From the NCBI GenBank assembly GCA_964428345.1, contig CAYRYD010000012.1, positions 62,001-126,000 of the forward strand: 64,000 bases of DNA, in the 5' to 3' direction. Every line of letters begins with the position of its first letter. Position 1 is the first letter of the stretch. Positions 35,741 to 44,877 of the stretch are shown here, piece by piece. The DNA is from JABDMH01 sp964428345 (GTDB taxonomy: Bacteria > Bacteroidota > Bacteroidia > Chitinophagales > Saprospiraceae). The translations under genes were made by a program, and so were the position numbers. The notes under the pieces were generated by a model. That model was not told the DNA's origin, did not search any database, and saw only the letters and a program-made list of their open reading frames with translations.

Positions 35741-36481
35741 TCACACCAGTTGTTCACTGATCTTGCCAAAGCGTCTTTCGCGGTTCTGAAAATCAATGAT
35801 GGCCTTGTAAAGATCATTTTTGCGGAAATCCGGCCAAAAGGTTTCCGTAAAATACAACTCGGTATAGGCTATTTGCCACAATAGAAAGTTACTGATGCGT
35901 TTTTCGCCGCTGGTTCGGATCAGGAGTTCAGGATCGGGCATGTCGTAGGTTGTGAGATAACTCTGAAAAATTTCTTCCGTCAGTTTCTCCGAATCCAAAC
36001 CCTTGGTCGCATCCCAGTGGATTTTTTTGGCGGCTTCCATAATTTCCCAGCGGGCACTGTAATTAAGAGCCAGGGTTAGGGTCATTCGGTCATTTTCCCG
36101 GGTAATCTCCATCCCTTCCTGTAAGGCAGCCAGCGTTTTATCAGGCAGCTTGCTCAGGTCGCCAATCGCCCGCAGCCGGATTTTGTTCTCCATCAGGGTG
36201 GATACTTCCTTGCGGATGGTTTCGACCAGCAAAGACATCAGTGCATTGACTTCGAGCATTGGCCGGTTCCAGTTTTCGGTTGAAAATGCATACAAGGTCA
36301 GAAATCCGATGCCGAGTTCGGCGGCGGCTTCCGATACTTCCCTCACTGCCTTGACTCCATTCCGGTGACCAAAAATCCGGGGTTGATTTTGTTTTTTTGC
36401 CCACCGTCCGTTGCCATCCATGATAATGGCCAGGTGCCTGGGCAGGCGGCTCATATCAATCTTTTCTTTCAAATCAACCAT
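35741..36481 (-). CDS. uppS: Isoprenyl (undecaprenyl) diphosphate synthase
   Basis: UppS builds the C55 lipid carrier used for peptidoglycan and surface sugars. The 246-residue product has LAIIMDGNGRWAKK (catalytic Asp22), FGHRNGVKAVRE, LTLYAFSTENWNRP and the C-terminal LLIRTSGEKRISNFLLWQ, with YTELYFTETFWPDF at the end. The start overlaps a palindrome that includes the AGGA likely to be the ribosome-binding site. Confidence 0.95.
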   Translation of the reverse strand: MVDLKEKIDMSRLPRHLAIIMDGNGRWAKKQNQPRIFGHRNGVKAVREVSEAAAELGIGFLTLYAFSTENWNRPMLEVNALMSLLVETIRKEVSTLMENKIRLRAIGDLSKLPDKTLAALQEGMEITRENDRMTLTLALNYSARWEIMEAAKKIHWDATKGLDSEKLTEEIFQSYLTTYDMPDPELLIRTSGEKRISNFLLWQIAYTELYFTETFWPDFRKNDLYKAIIDFQNRERRFGKISEQLV

Positions 36482-36493
36482 AGGAATTTCCTA
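36481..36493. repeat. palindrome at the uppS start
   Basis: On the minus strand TAGGAA-A-TTCCTA runs up to the uppS ATG and contains its AGGA. It nearly repeats the inverted repeat at 1001-1016. Confidence 0.45.
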
Positions 36494-36502
36494 AAATGGG
36501 TG

Positions 36503-36510
36503 CAAAGTTA
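36503..36510 (-). promoter_or_regulatory. -7 promoter box TAACTTTG for uppS
   Basis: An exact minus-strand TAnnTTTG match 21 bases upstream of the uppS ATG, preceded by a T-tract. The palindrome at 36481-36493 lies between the expected start of transcription and the ATG. Confidence 0.55.
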
Positions 36511-36709
36511 AAAAAATTGACCTGCATCTCATCGCATATCTTGCCTGGTAGCTTTTTGTAGTATTTTTCAAATTATTCCCACGTTCTGCACCAATCCTGG
36601 ACTGAAATTCCAGACTTTCCGGACTATTTCGGAGTCCTCAAACCTATGAACAATGATAACCGTTAGGTGATAAATAATTATCTTCAACCCTTTGAGTTAC
36701 TCAACGGTA

Positions 36710-38584
36710 ATGAGAACACTTTTCCTTGGTACTCTATGCCTCTTGTCCATGATCCGGTTGGGATTCAGTCAGCAGACCACCATCCTTTACGACCATGGAA
36801 AGTATGGTTTTGATTATTCAGATCTCGAACAGATCAAGTGGCAGTATGAGCGTCAATATCAGCTGGTGATCGGCCAGGCTGAAGATGCAAATCTACTTCG
36901 CAATGTATCGATTGAAATCAATCGTCAGGCCGGAGATGAGATGGTCGAAGCTCAGGCTCTGGTAAAACATCCCGCCGGTATTACAGACACCCTGACACGA
37001 GACTCGTTCAAATTGCAACCTTACGATGCGGTATTTGCCGAATATCTCTGCATGCTGCCCGCGCTACGGGTCGGTGATACCATTTCTGTCAGCTATCGAA
37101 TTCACTCCAAGCCGGCTACCGATATCACCCGGTGGACTATTCAGCATGCTTATCCCGTAAAAACCAGCATCTTTGAGTTTATGGTGCCTGAGGGTTGTAT
37201 CTATCACGATCACATAACCCAAAGCACCTATCTTACCAGGGAAGAAGCTCTCGATACGACTTATTTGGCCGGACGTTCACGGATCCCGTCCAAAGGCCTC
37301 CGCCTGACTTTTCAGGATATCCCTGCCTATATCGAAGAGCCTCTGGCTCCTGATCTCAGTGAATCCCGGCCTGCGGTCCTGTTTGCCATCTCAGATCTGG
37401 TCATGGGCGATGTCCAGTTATACATGCCTGCCTGGTCAAATCAGGTGACTGATCTTGTGGTCAGCGATTATTTTGGAAAACAATACCGGATACGTCCGGC
37501 GTATAAGTGGCTGAGCGATCGTGCCGCTGTTATTCTGGAGACGAAATACACCTCCCGGTTGATGGTACTTAAACTTTATGAGTTGGTCCATGAACTGTTT
37601 AGCTGGGACGGTACTTTTGGCCTGATTCCCTCTCACTCCATCGCAGAGATGGAGGAAAACAGGGTCGTCAATAAGTCAAGTATGAATATGGCACTCCTGG
37701 CCCTGCTGCAGGAAGCCGGGATGAAAGCCTATCCGGTCCTGGTATCGACGGTTGATCAACCGATGGTCTATAGTGAGATTCCGAATCTCAATCAGTTCAA
37801 CCATTTTGTGATCATGGTTGAAGATGGAAAGGAAATCATGTATTTGGATGCCGGCGACCCATTATTGCCAACCGGATTAACCGATAATGCCGTCAGACAC
37901 AGCCCTGTGGTCCTCATTAAAAATTATAAAGGCACCTGGACGGAAATCCCTGATTTTGAAGCTAAAAGCACTATCCTGATCAATATGCAGGTTCACAACG
38001 ACCTGTCAGCATCCGGAGTGATCTCAGCCAGTTTTGAAGGTTATGACGCTCAAAATGAAAGGCATTTTCTGAGGGCAGATCCTCAGGCGCTTTACTGGAA
38101 GGAAAGAGGCTTGGCGATGAGTCCGGATATCCGCATCGATTCGGTGCGTTTTGAACACGTAAAAAATCTCCTGGAACCTTTTGTCAATACCGTGTATTTT
38201 CACATCCAACCTTCTGCCGATCAGGAGGAACTGGCATTTAGTCCCGTATTTTATTCTTTCTTTAATCAGACCTACTTTACTGATTCCCTCCGGGTGAATA
38301 CGGTAGTATTTCCTTCCATCCTACGGGAGCAGGTCATTTTCAACCTCAGTTTTGATGAAGATATCAGGGTCATTTCCATGCCAAAGGAGCTTCGACTTCG
38401 GATGGAGGACCACTCCAGTGAGATGGAATTCCGGCAGACACAGCAAGCCAACCGGTTGCAGTGCACCTTTTCCGCAGCTGTGTTAAAGACAGTGATCGAT
38501 CCTCTCCTCTATCCGGCGCTCCGGGCTTATTTTCAGCAACTTGATACCAAGCTCTCGGAGAGATTGGTCATTGGCCGGAAATGA
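36710..38584 (+). CDS. Secreted DUF3857/transglutaminase-like protein, catalytic Cys absent
   Basis: A 624-residue protein with a signal peptide (MRTLFLGTLCLLSMIRLGFSQ). The N-terminal half resembles DUF3857 (a MLPALRVGDTISVSYRIHS stretch). The middle (about 290-400) resembles the transglutaminase-like core of Bacteroidota DUF3857 proteins, with MNMALLALLQEAGMKAYPVL, FNHFVIMV and MYLDAGDPLLPTG. Where an active enzyme would have a GxCxD cysteine, this protein reads VVNKSSMN, so peptide-bond chemistry is unlikely. A C-terminal DUF3858-like region follows. The frame opens at a TTG (36692), but the ATG at 36710 begins the signal peptide. Confidence 0.75.
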   Translation: MRTLFLGTLCLLSMIRLGFSQQTTILYDHGKYGFDYSDLEQIKWQYERQYQLVIGQAEDANLLRNVSIEINRQAGDEMVEAQALVKHPAGITDTLTRDSFKLQPYDAVFAEYLCMLPALRVGDTISVSYRIHSKPATDITRWTIQHAYPVKTSIFEFMVPEGCIYHDHITQSTYLTREEALDTTYLAGRSRIPSKGLRLTFQDIPAYIEEPLAPDLSESRPAVLFAISDLVMGDVQLYMPAWSNQVTDLVVSDYFGKQYRIRPAYKWLSDRAAVILETKYTSRLMVLKLYELVHELFSWDGTFGLIPSHSIAEMEENRVVNKSSMNMALLALLQEAGMKAYPVLVSTVDQPMVYSEIPNLNQFNHFVIMVEDGKEIMYLDAGDPLLPTGLTDNAVRHSPVVLIKNYKGTWTEIPDFEAKSTILINMQVHNDLSASGVISASFEGYDAQNERHFLRADPQALYWKERGLAMSPDIRIDSVRFEHVKNLLEPFVNTVYFHIQPSADQEELAFSPVFYSFFNQTYFTDSLRVNTVVFPSILREQVIFNLSFDEDIRVISMPKELRLRMEDHSSEMEFRQTQQANRLQCTFSAAVLKTVIDPLLYPALRAYFQQLDTKLSERLVIGRK

Positions 38585-38605
38585 TTTCGGTTTGCTGGTG
38601 GCTGG

Positions 38606-39124
38606 TTACAGGTAACGATTTTTCAGGATGTCCAGGTGGTGCAGTTCATGTCCGGCAATGATGAATCCGATCATATGAGGTGACATGTGATAACCTGCTG
38701 CCACACCGGATTGCAGGAGCATTTCAGGGGTAAAATTCTTGAACAGGGACAGGGTTGCCCGGCGGGTGTCCTCGTATTCTTCGATAATGGATGCGGGTGT
38801 CCGTCGTTCTGTATCCAGAAAAGGTACATAGTCGTCCTGCTCAAAACCGGCCAAAGGTGTTTTATCGTGCCTTGCCATTCGAAGTGCCCGGTAGTCGAAG
38901 ATCCGTTCAGTGTCGATCACATGAAGCACAACTTCTTTAACCGACCACTTATCCTGTGCATAGCGATGCTGCCACCGGCTGGAGCTGAGGTATTGAAATA
39001 ACTGAAGGGATTCCTGGTAATTAGACTTTAGAACCTTCATGAAATCATGGCCGGGCACTTTGCTGATGTAGTTATTGTACGGAAAGCTTTCATCCGTTTC
39101 GGGGCGACGTATTTCTTTTTCCAT
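38606..39124 (-). CDS. DinB-family protein
   Basis: A 172-residue four-helix-bundle protein of the DinB/YfiT type. The three metal-binding histidines are visible in WSVKEVVLHVIDTERIFDYR, in the central helix region and in the late IAGHELHHLDILKNR. Such proteins bind a divalent metal, and many act as thiol (bacillithiol or mycothiol) transferases; the thiol here is unknown. It faces the upstream gene tail to tail across 21 bases. Confidence 0.85.
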   Translation of the reverse strand: MEKEIRRPETDESFPYNNYISKVPGHDFMKVLKSNYQESLQLFQYLSSSRWQHRYAQDKWSVKEVVLHVIDTERIFDYRALRMARHDKTPLAGFEQDDYVPFLDTERRTPASIIEEYEDTRRATLSLFKNFTPEMLLQSGVAAGYHMSPHMIGFIIAGHELHHLDILKNRYL

Positions 39125-39225
39125 ATTATGAATATGTAAAGGATTAACGATCAGAAGTTAAAATGTGCTGGAATTTTGAGGAGCTTTTTTCTTTGGTTAA
39201 GTGGCATGTCATTTGACATAACTGA

Positions 39226-40389
39226 TCACGGAGCTATTGCGGGGTTGGGCATAATGATTTCCAGGCCCGCATTGATATGGTCGAATAAATCCGGTGGATG
39301 CCCATGTTGGCGATCTACCGGATTTCGTTTATGGCCCACCCTCACAATAATCAGTTGAAGCTCTTTGTTGCAAATGATATACTGACCGCGTATTCCCCGG
39401 GCATAGAAAAAGTCGTAACCGCGGTGCCGTACCAGCCACCAGTGCATTCCATAGATATCGTTAGGTCTGTTCAGCCAGATATCAGGCAGCAATACCGGAG
39501 ACAAAGCCTCCCGTATGAATGCCGGTTCCAGAATCGACTGATCACCCCATTGGCCATCGTTCAGGTACAGCTGACCCACTCGGGCAAAGTCTCTCGGAGT
39601 TGCATAAAAACAACAGAAGGCTTTTTCCATACCATCTTTTTGATCCAGATTCCACCAGGCATCATGTTCAGCCCCGATGGGTATCCAGAGCTCCCTGCTT
39701 GCAAACTCTGAAAGTGTCATCTTGCTGGCCCGGGCAACCACCATAGCCAATATCTGGGTGTTTCCACTGGCATACCGGAATACTTCACCTGCCGGCCGCC
39801 GGACTTCCAGTTTGTCGATGAGGGTCAGCAGATCCTCACCATAGTAAGCTTCGGCATTGTGGCTGAGAGCACTTCCCTCCGATTCAATCCACTTCAGACC
39901 TGAACTCATCTGAAGCAAATGGCGGATCGTGATTCGGTCTTTGGGTGGTGTCTGAAAAGAGGGAATGTAGTTGGCTACCGGATCGTCCAGTTGGATCAGA
40001 CGTTTCCTGACGGCGATTCCAATCAGGGTGGATATTATCGACTTGGCTACACTAAAAGAATTGGTGATAGTGTCTTTATTAAAAGGCGGCCAATATTTTT
40101 CAAAACAGATCTTTCGGTCTCGGATCACGAGAAAGGCCGTAGTGTTCAGGATTTCGAGTTTTTCCAGGGCTTCAGCTGAAAGTTGGCTATTTTCCAGGTC
40201 TCCGGACAGGGCCCAGGGTTCCGGTTTCTGTTTTCGGATGATCCGGTTTTCAAAGGCAGCCATCTCGTCTATAGCTGGTCCCAGTCGTCCTGATTTGAAG
40301 GACATCAATAGTCCTTTTATAATGTAAGGCCGAAACGCAAGTAAAAGGACCACTGCTAATGAAACCAGGATAATAAAGACCAATATCAT
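39226..40389 (-). CDS. Serine hydrolase, beta-lactamase class C family
   Basis: A 387-residue protein with an N-terminal membrane anchor (about 2-22). It has the SxxK nucleophile motif SVAK (Ser113, Lys116), the segment FRYASGNTQIL at the YxN position and the late GIRGQYIIC block. These belong to the class C/CubicO-type serine hydrolases, which include esterases, D-amino-acid peptidases and sugar deacetylases. It starts inside the O-antigen ligase stop (4-base ATGA overlap), so it is translated with the polysaccharide genes and may modify the same polymer. Confidence 0.88.
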   Translation of the reverse strand: MILVFIILVSLAVVLLLAFRPYIIKGLLMSFKSGRLGPAIDEMAAFENRIIRKQKPEPWALSGDLENSQLSAEALEKLEILNTTAFLVIRDRKICFEKYWPPFNKDTITNSFSVAKSIISTLIGIAVRKRLIQLDDPVANYIPSFQTPPKDRITIRHLLQMSSGLKWIESEGSALSHNAEAYYGEDLLTLIDKLEVRRPAGEVFRYASGNTQILAMVVARASKMTLSEFASRELWIPIGAEHDAWWNLDQKDGMEKAFCCFYATPRDFARVGQLYLNDGQWGDQSILEPAFIREALSPVLLPDIWLNRPNDIYGMHWWLVRHRGYDFFYARGIRGQYIICNKELQLIIVRVGHKRNPVDRQHGHPPDLFDHINAGLEIIMPNPAIAP

Positions 40390-41843
40390 TCAGGTAAAGG
40401 TTCGTTTTTAACCGCTTCTTGTTGACTGACAATATCAATTGCTACAATGATGGCCATTGCTCCGTATACCGGTACACTTGCCTTATCGGAGTCAAGAAAA
40501 TTGTTTAGAAACCCATGGGTATAATAGGTCACGAGGGCCAGGGTAGAAAAAAGGAGTAAGTGTCGTGCCATCCCATCAGGCAACCGGTGATAAGCGCGGT
40601 ATGCTGCAGAAAATACAGTAAAGAGGAGGTACAAGACGGTGATTAGTCCCGGATAGCCGGTTTCTGCCAGGGGACCAAGATATTCACTGTGAGCATTACC
40701 GACATCTCCGAAATTTGTGCTGATGATGGTTAAGTCTCCGGATTTCTGGTAGGGAGCATACTCAAACATATAGGTGCCGGGGCCGAAACCCAGCAGCGGC
40801 TTTTCTTTGGCCATGGCAAACACAGAATTCCACCGGTTAATTCTCTCCAGGTTGGACGCATCCGTCGTGATGTTGGTGATTGATTCGACATTTTCAACCA
40901 GATTTTCGGATGAATCAGTGCGGTTTTTCTGGAGTTGTAAAAGGATTTCATCGAAAGTGAGTGTGAGAACCAGTACAAACAGCACAGATATCGCGAAAAT
41001 CAATTGTAGACTGATCCGCGATTTAACGACCATCCAGATGAGAAATGCGGCAACCACACTGAGCAAGGCGGCTCGCGAATAAGTAAATGTTAACGTGAAA
41101 AACAGCAACCCCAATGTAAGTAAGGCCAATCCTCTGGCCTCAATCTTCTGCCCGGTTCTGGTCATGAAACCAAAGACTAACGGAACGAAAAAGGCCACAA
41201 CAGCTCCATATTGGGTGTGATCCCGGTAAAAGGGCTCCATGACCCAATGTGCGGAGTCTTCATCAAAGCCATAACGGGCGTGCTGCAACGTGGTGTAGAT
41301 CACTACTCCCAGTAGGGGGATTAAATAGAGCAATAAAAACCTGGGTATATTCTGATGACGAAGAAAAATGGCAGTCCCTGCAAAATAGACAGGTATTATA
41401 AACCATGCACGTGCGATCAAATACTTGAAAGATACCACTGGCTGGACACTGGTCATCGAAGTAATAAACAACCAGGCCATATAGATATAGATAGCGACGG
41501 AAACCGGATGCCGGATAATTTCGAGCGGAATAATGCGCCGATGAAAGTGGGCCAGTACAATCAATAGCATTAGGCCAAACAGCAATGGCTCTGTTGGAAG
41601 GTAAAGTCCAAAGTCACCTTTTTCAATCTCTTCCAGATTGACAGACAAGGGGGTCAGTAAAACAACCAGAAAAAACAGGTAGGTTGGTCTGAAGAAGGCA
41701 TACAAAATAATCAAAAGGAAAAACGGCACTACCAGAATAGCCCATTGTTCCCTGGAGAACGCGAAAAGGGTAAGCAGGAGGTAAAGCACGCTCCCGATCA
41801 CCGGCCAGTGGGCTGAAAGCAATTTTTGATGTGGATACAACAT
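40386..41843 (-). CDS. O-antigen ligase/polymerase family membrane protein
   Basis: A 485-residue protein with about 11-12 membrane helices and a large loop between helices near residues 300-390. That loop holds GFGPGTYMFEYAPYQ and GNAHSEYLGPLAETGYPG, where the NAHSEYL histidine is typical of the Wzy_C/WaaL ligase family. Members either polymerise surface glycans or attach them to a lipid or protein; sequence alone does not decide. It follows the chain-length gene by 20 bases. Confidence 0.88.
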   Translation of the reverse strand: MLYPHQKLLSAHWPVIGSVLYLLLTLFAFSREQWAILVVPFFLLIILYAFFRPTYLFFLVVLLTPLSVNLEEIEKGDFGLYLPTEPLLFGLMLLIVLAHFHRRIIPLEIIRHPVSVAIYIYMAWLFITSMTSVQPVVSFKYLIARAWFIIPVYFAGTAIFLRHQNIPRFLLLYLIPLLGVVIYTTLQHARYGFDEDSAHWVMEPFYRDHTQYGAVVAFFVPLVFGFMTRTGQKIEARGLALLTLGLLFFTLTFTYSRAALLSVVAAFLIWMVVKSRISLQLIFAISVLFVLVLTLTFDEILLQLQKNRTDSSENLVENVESITNITTDASNLERINRWNSVFAMAKEKPLLGFGPGTYMFEYAPYQKSGDLTIISTNFGDVGNAHSEYLGPLAETGYPGLITVLYLLFTVFSAAYRAYHRLPDGMARHLLLFSTLALVTYYTHGFLNNFLDSDKASVPVYGAMAIIVAIDIVSQQEAVKNEPLPE

Positions 41844-41863
41844 TCTTTAGCAGTCAGCAAACT

Positions 41864-42865
41864 TCATTTATCCTTTGCAAAAACGGTCTGGTAGTTCTCC
41901 TTCAGTATCAACATAAATACAGCAAACAATAAAACGCCAGTCAGAGTACCTAATACCACCAGCCAGCGGATGGGGTACGATTTCTTGTCCGCGGGAATGG
42001 CCTGGTCAAGGACAAATTTCTGGGGAATGCTGAGGGCGGTATCCGCCAGAAACTGATTCTTATAGTTATTCAGTCTGAGGAGCTGATCGGTCAGTATTTC
42101 CCGCTGTCTTCTTTTTGTGTCGTACTCATCACCGAATTTTTTATTGTTTTCGATCTGTTCCCTTAGCTCCAAAACGATGTTCCTGTCGGCGTTTTTGAGT
42201 GCTTCACCATAGGCTTCATAGAGTCCTCCACGCTCCAGTTCACTGACAATTCCCATTGCCTGGAGGCGATCCAGTTCACCGTTTACGGTTTCGAAAGTGC
42301 TATGAAGCCTTGTAAACTCATCATCCAGCATTGGCATGCTCGTCCGGGCCCGTTCGCGAATCATCTGATTTTTAACGCTGTCCGTAAATTCAGCAATACT
42401 GTTGGCGATATTGGCAGCAATCTGCGGATCGGTATCGATCACTGAGACATCTATTGCATTGTACTTGGTCCTTTTTGCCGTAACATAACTCCGGTATTTT
42501 TGCCGGATTTTCGAACGAGAATATTTTTCATCCTTGGCAATACGGTAATGTGCGTATAGGTCATTTTTAATGATGACTTTTTGCATTACCTCATCTGAAT
42601 TGATGATTTGTAAAAGCTGTTCAGCCTCTTCTTCTTCTCCGAAATCGGAAATGTTCCCTCTCCTGATACTGCTTTCATTGAGAAAGATCGAATTGGTATA
42701 GGCCGGAAAAATGATCACATGTGAGCGATAGTATTCGGTGAGCAGCAACGATACAATGGCAGCGAGTATGATCGTGGCACCACCCAGGATGCTGAGAAAT
42801 TTTCGATGTCTCCAGATCAGGGAAAACAGGCCAGCGATGCTTAAATCCGGATAATGTTTCGCCAT
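41864..42865 (-). CDS. Polysaccharide chain-length determinant (Wzz-type)
   Basis: A 333-residue inner-membrane protein with a hydrophobic helix near each end (about 26-48 and 300-322) and a long periplasmic, helix-rich middle. The start ISIAGLFSLIWRHRKFLSILGG and the pre-membrane KSYPIRWLVVLGTLTGV with a preceding Pro fit Wzz/PCP proteins that set glycan chain length. There is no Walker kinase domain. It sits between the flippase and ligase genes. Confidence 0.88.
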   Translation of the reverse strand: MAKHYPDLSIAGLFSLIWRHRKFLSILGGATIILAAIVSLLLTEYYRSHVIIFPAYTNSIFLNESSIRRGNISDFGEEEEAEQLLQIINSDEVMQKVIIKNDLYAHYRIAKDEKYSRSKIRQKYRSYVTAKRTKYNAIDVSVIDTDPQIAANIANSIAEFTDSVKNQMIRERARTSMPMLDDEFTRLHSTFETVNGELDRLQAMGIVSELERGGLYEAYGEALKNADRNIVLELREQIENNKKFGDEYDTKRRQREILTDQLLRLNNYKNQFLADTALSIPQKFVLDQAIPADKKSYPIRWLVVLGTLTGVLLFAVFMLILKENYQTVFAKDK

Positions 42866-42909
42866 ATTGGGATCATGCTAAGATTTGCAAATGTAGAAAA
42901 AAGAACCCA

Positions 42910-44358
42910 TCATCGATCCGGAGAAGACCGGGTCATTCCGATCCAGGTTTGCAGATGTATCAAACCCAGTATCCAGGCGATAAAGAGGGCCAGAACACAG
43001 ACCAACGAGATACTGGTCACCAGGGGCAGGTTGAGTGAATGAACCCACCCGGTGATTATAAAAATCACCAGCCCGAATCCGGAGAGCCTACCCCAGCCGC
43101 CGATGTCTTTGTGGAGACCAAACCGGCGATAAGCGAGGACGATGAGGGCAAAAGAGGTGAGCCACTGGGTAATCAGCGTGGCCAGCGCCGCTCCCCATGC
43201 CTGCCACTTCGCGATAAAAACCAGATTTAACACCAGATTGAGCACTACACCCCCCAGAAATATTCTATTCATTTCGACGATGCTTTCGTTTGCAGTCAGC
43301 AGAGTACCATAGATATAACCCGCAGCCACACCCAGATAGCTCACGAACAGCACCTGATAGACCGAAGCCCAATAGACCGTGGCTTCATCATACAGAGCAA
43401 AGATGATCGGCTGGTGGAAGGTGATCGAAATGGCGATCATTGTGATACTGAAGGTCAGCAGGACATCCCGGGCCACCCCAACCAGGTCGTCGACCCCACC
43501 CTGCTGGCGGATAAGCCTGGCAAACATCGGTAGTAGCAATCCGGCAAAGATCAAACCCACCGCACCAAAGGCATCCAGGATCCGGTATGAAGCGCCATAA
43601 ATACCAGCCTGTACCGGTCCATCCGGCAACATTCGCTCCAGCATGACACCATCCATCCGGGTATACATGGTCATTAGAAACAGGACCAGTGCATAGGGTA
43701 CACTTTTGCGGAAGAGCGCCAGTGAAAAGATCCAGTCAAAGGTAATGCTTAAACGCATCCTGCCAAAGCGGTAAAGAAGCAGAGAGGCAATAGCCGCCGA
43801 AAGCAGAAAGGACAACATCTGATAGCTGATGAATTCAATGACGGTCAGGCCGTTACCATCTTTAAACCATAGCCGATAACCGACCAGGGCAATCATCAGT
43901 AGTTTATCCGAAACCGATAAAATACTGTCCAGCCGGTAATGGCCCAGTGCGCTTAAAGTGGTGCGCAAATACAACAACAGGGAAGCCAGGATCTGATTGA
44001 CAATGATTAGTAGCAGTAATGGCCACAGATATTCACCAAATCCGGTCAATAGTGTACTCAGAAGACAAAGGAGCGTGAAGACAGCGGCGAGCAGTGCCTT
44101 GGTACCCAGGATTTTTGGCAGATATTTCGGGATTAACCCCTGGTATTTGCTGAAGACACTGTGGTTGAAATTCTGAATGCCAAAATCATTGAAGATTTGG
44201 AAGAGATAGATAAAATTAAAGAGCGCAAAATACAAGCCGTAATCGGCAGCACCCACCGTATTCTGAAAGCCCCGGTCGATCCCAAATACGTATAGGGGCT
44301 TAACCAGGACATTCAGACCAATGACCAGGATGAGGTTCGAAAGAAATATTTTTTTCAT
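42910..44358 (-). CDS. Polysaccharide flippase (Wzx/MOP superfamily)
   Basis: A 482-residue protein with about 12-14 membrane helices and the MOP-type pattern near the N-terminus (FGIDRGFQNTVGAADYGLYF), and FRKSVPYALVLFLMTMYTRMD at the start of the second half. It probably moves lipid-linked sugar units across the inner membrane. It heads a four-gene minus-strand run with the chain-length, ligase and hydrolase genes. There are no glycosyltransferases in this run. Confidence 0.9.
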   Translation of the reverse strand: MKKIFLSNLILVIGLNVLVKPLYVFGIDRGFQNTVGAADYGLYFALFNFIYLFQIFNDFGIQNFNHSVFSKYQGLIPKYLPKILGTKALLAAVFTLLCLLSTLLTGFGEYLWPLLLLIIVNQILASLLLYLRTTLSALGHYRLDSILSVSDKLLMIALVGYRLWFKDGNGLTVIEFISYQMLSFLLSAAIASLLLYRFGRMRLSITFDWIFSLALFRKSVPYALVLFLMTMYTRMDGVMLERMLPDGPVQAGIYGASYRILDAFGAVGLIFAGLLLPMFARLIRQQGGVDDLVGVARDVLLTFSITMIAISITFHQPIIFALYDEATVYWASVYQVLFVSYLGVAAGYIYGTLLTANESIVEMNRIFLGGVVLNLVLNLVFIAKWQAWGAALATLITQWLTSFALIVLAYRRFGLHKDIGGWGRLSGFGLVIFIITGWVHSLNLPLVTSISLVCVLALFIAWILGLIHLQTWIGMTRSSPDR

Positions 44359-44877
44359 TTCAATTTCCTATAAAGTCATCCCCTGCAGATATCCATTGAG
44401 TCGTCTACATACATGCTCATAAAGGAACAGGATTTTTGTAAATTGATTCTAAAATTTGCCAGGTCTCTGGCATATCTATTCCGATGCTCATTGATCTTGT
44501 TGTTGACCGGAGAGGGACGCGGGAGTACACATGGATCTTACAGCTATTATCTGCAAAATTGCCGCACAACCGGAAACCGGTAAGAGATCCCTTTTTGTTG
44601 AAAAAACAAACAAGGGATCGAGAAATTCCGGAAGCAAGGACTGATGAGAGCTATACTGTGATCCGGATCAAATCAGGTCATACCCTATTTTTTGCAGATC
44701 GGGTTTTTGGTTAAAATTTTCTTAAGATATTCGAACTAGTGACCCCGGTATTTTCGTTATATGCACAACCTCCGAAAGGCCGTGGGTAGGGTATGATTCC
44801 TTCCGTCCGGACGAACGGACATTCCATGTACAACCTTATTATGTAAAGCCTTCAATATCTTAATTAAAAATCAAATT
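44359..44877. other. 519-base gap with structured elements and no clear gene
   Basis: The gap separates divergent genes. It holds a small hairpin TGCCAG-GTCT-CTGGCA (44457-44472), a strong hairpin at 44586-44619, and a GTCCGGAC palindrome flanked by TCCGT/ACGGA near 44800-44820. A 76-codon plus-strand frame (44484-44714) spans the strong hairpin and has no recognisable protein features. Confidence 0.45.
44586..44619. repeat. strong orphan hairpin
   Basis: Outer arms GATCCCTT (44586-44593) and AAGGGATC (44612-44619), inner arms TTTGTT (44594-44599) and AACAAA (44605-44610), a five-base loop GAAAA and a single bulged C: 14 base pairs. No T-run follows on either strand, so a terminator role is unlikely. 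Confidence 0.55.

Noticed and set aside
39206..39219. Palindrome ATGTCA-TT-TGACAT as an operator
   Set aside because: It lies after the stop of the serine hydrolase gene and not next to a promoter, and is short enough to be chance.
44484..44714. 76-codon plus-strand frame in the gap before the coiled-coil gene
   Set aside because: It has no recognisable domain, runs across a strong hairpin, has no promoter box in front and shows no coding-like composition.
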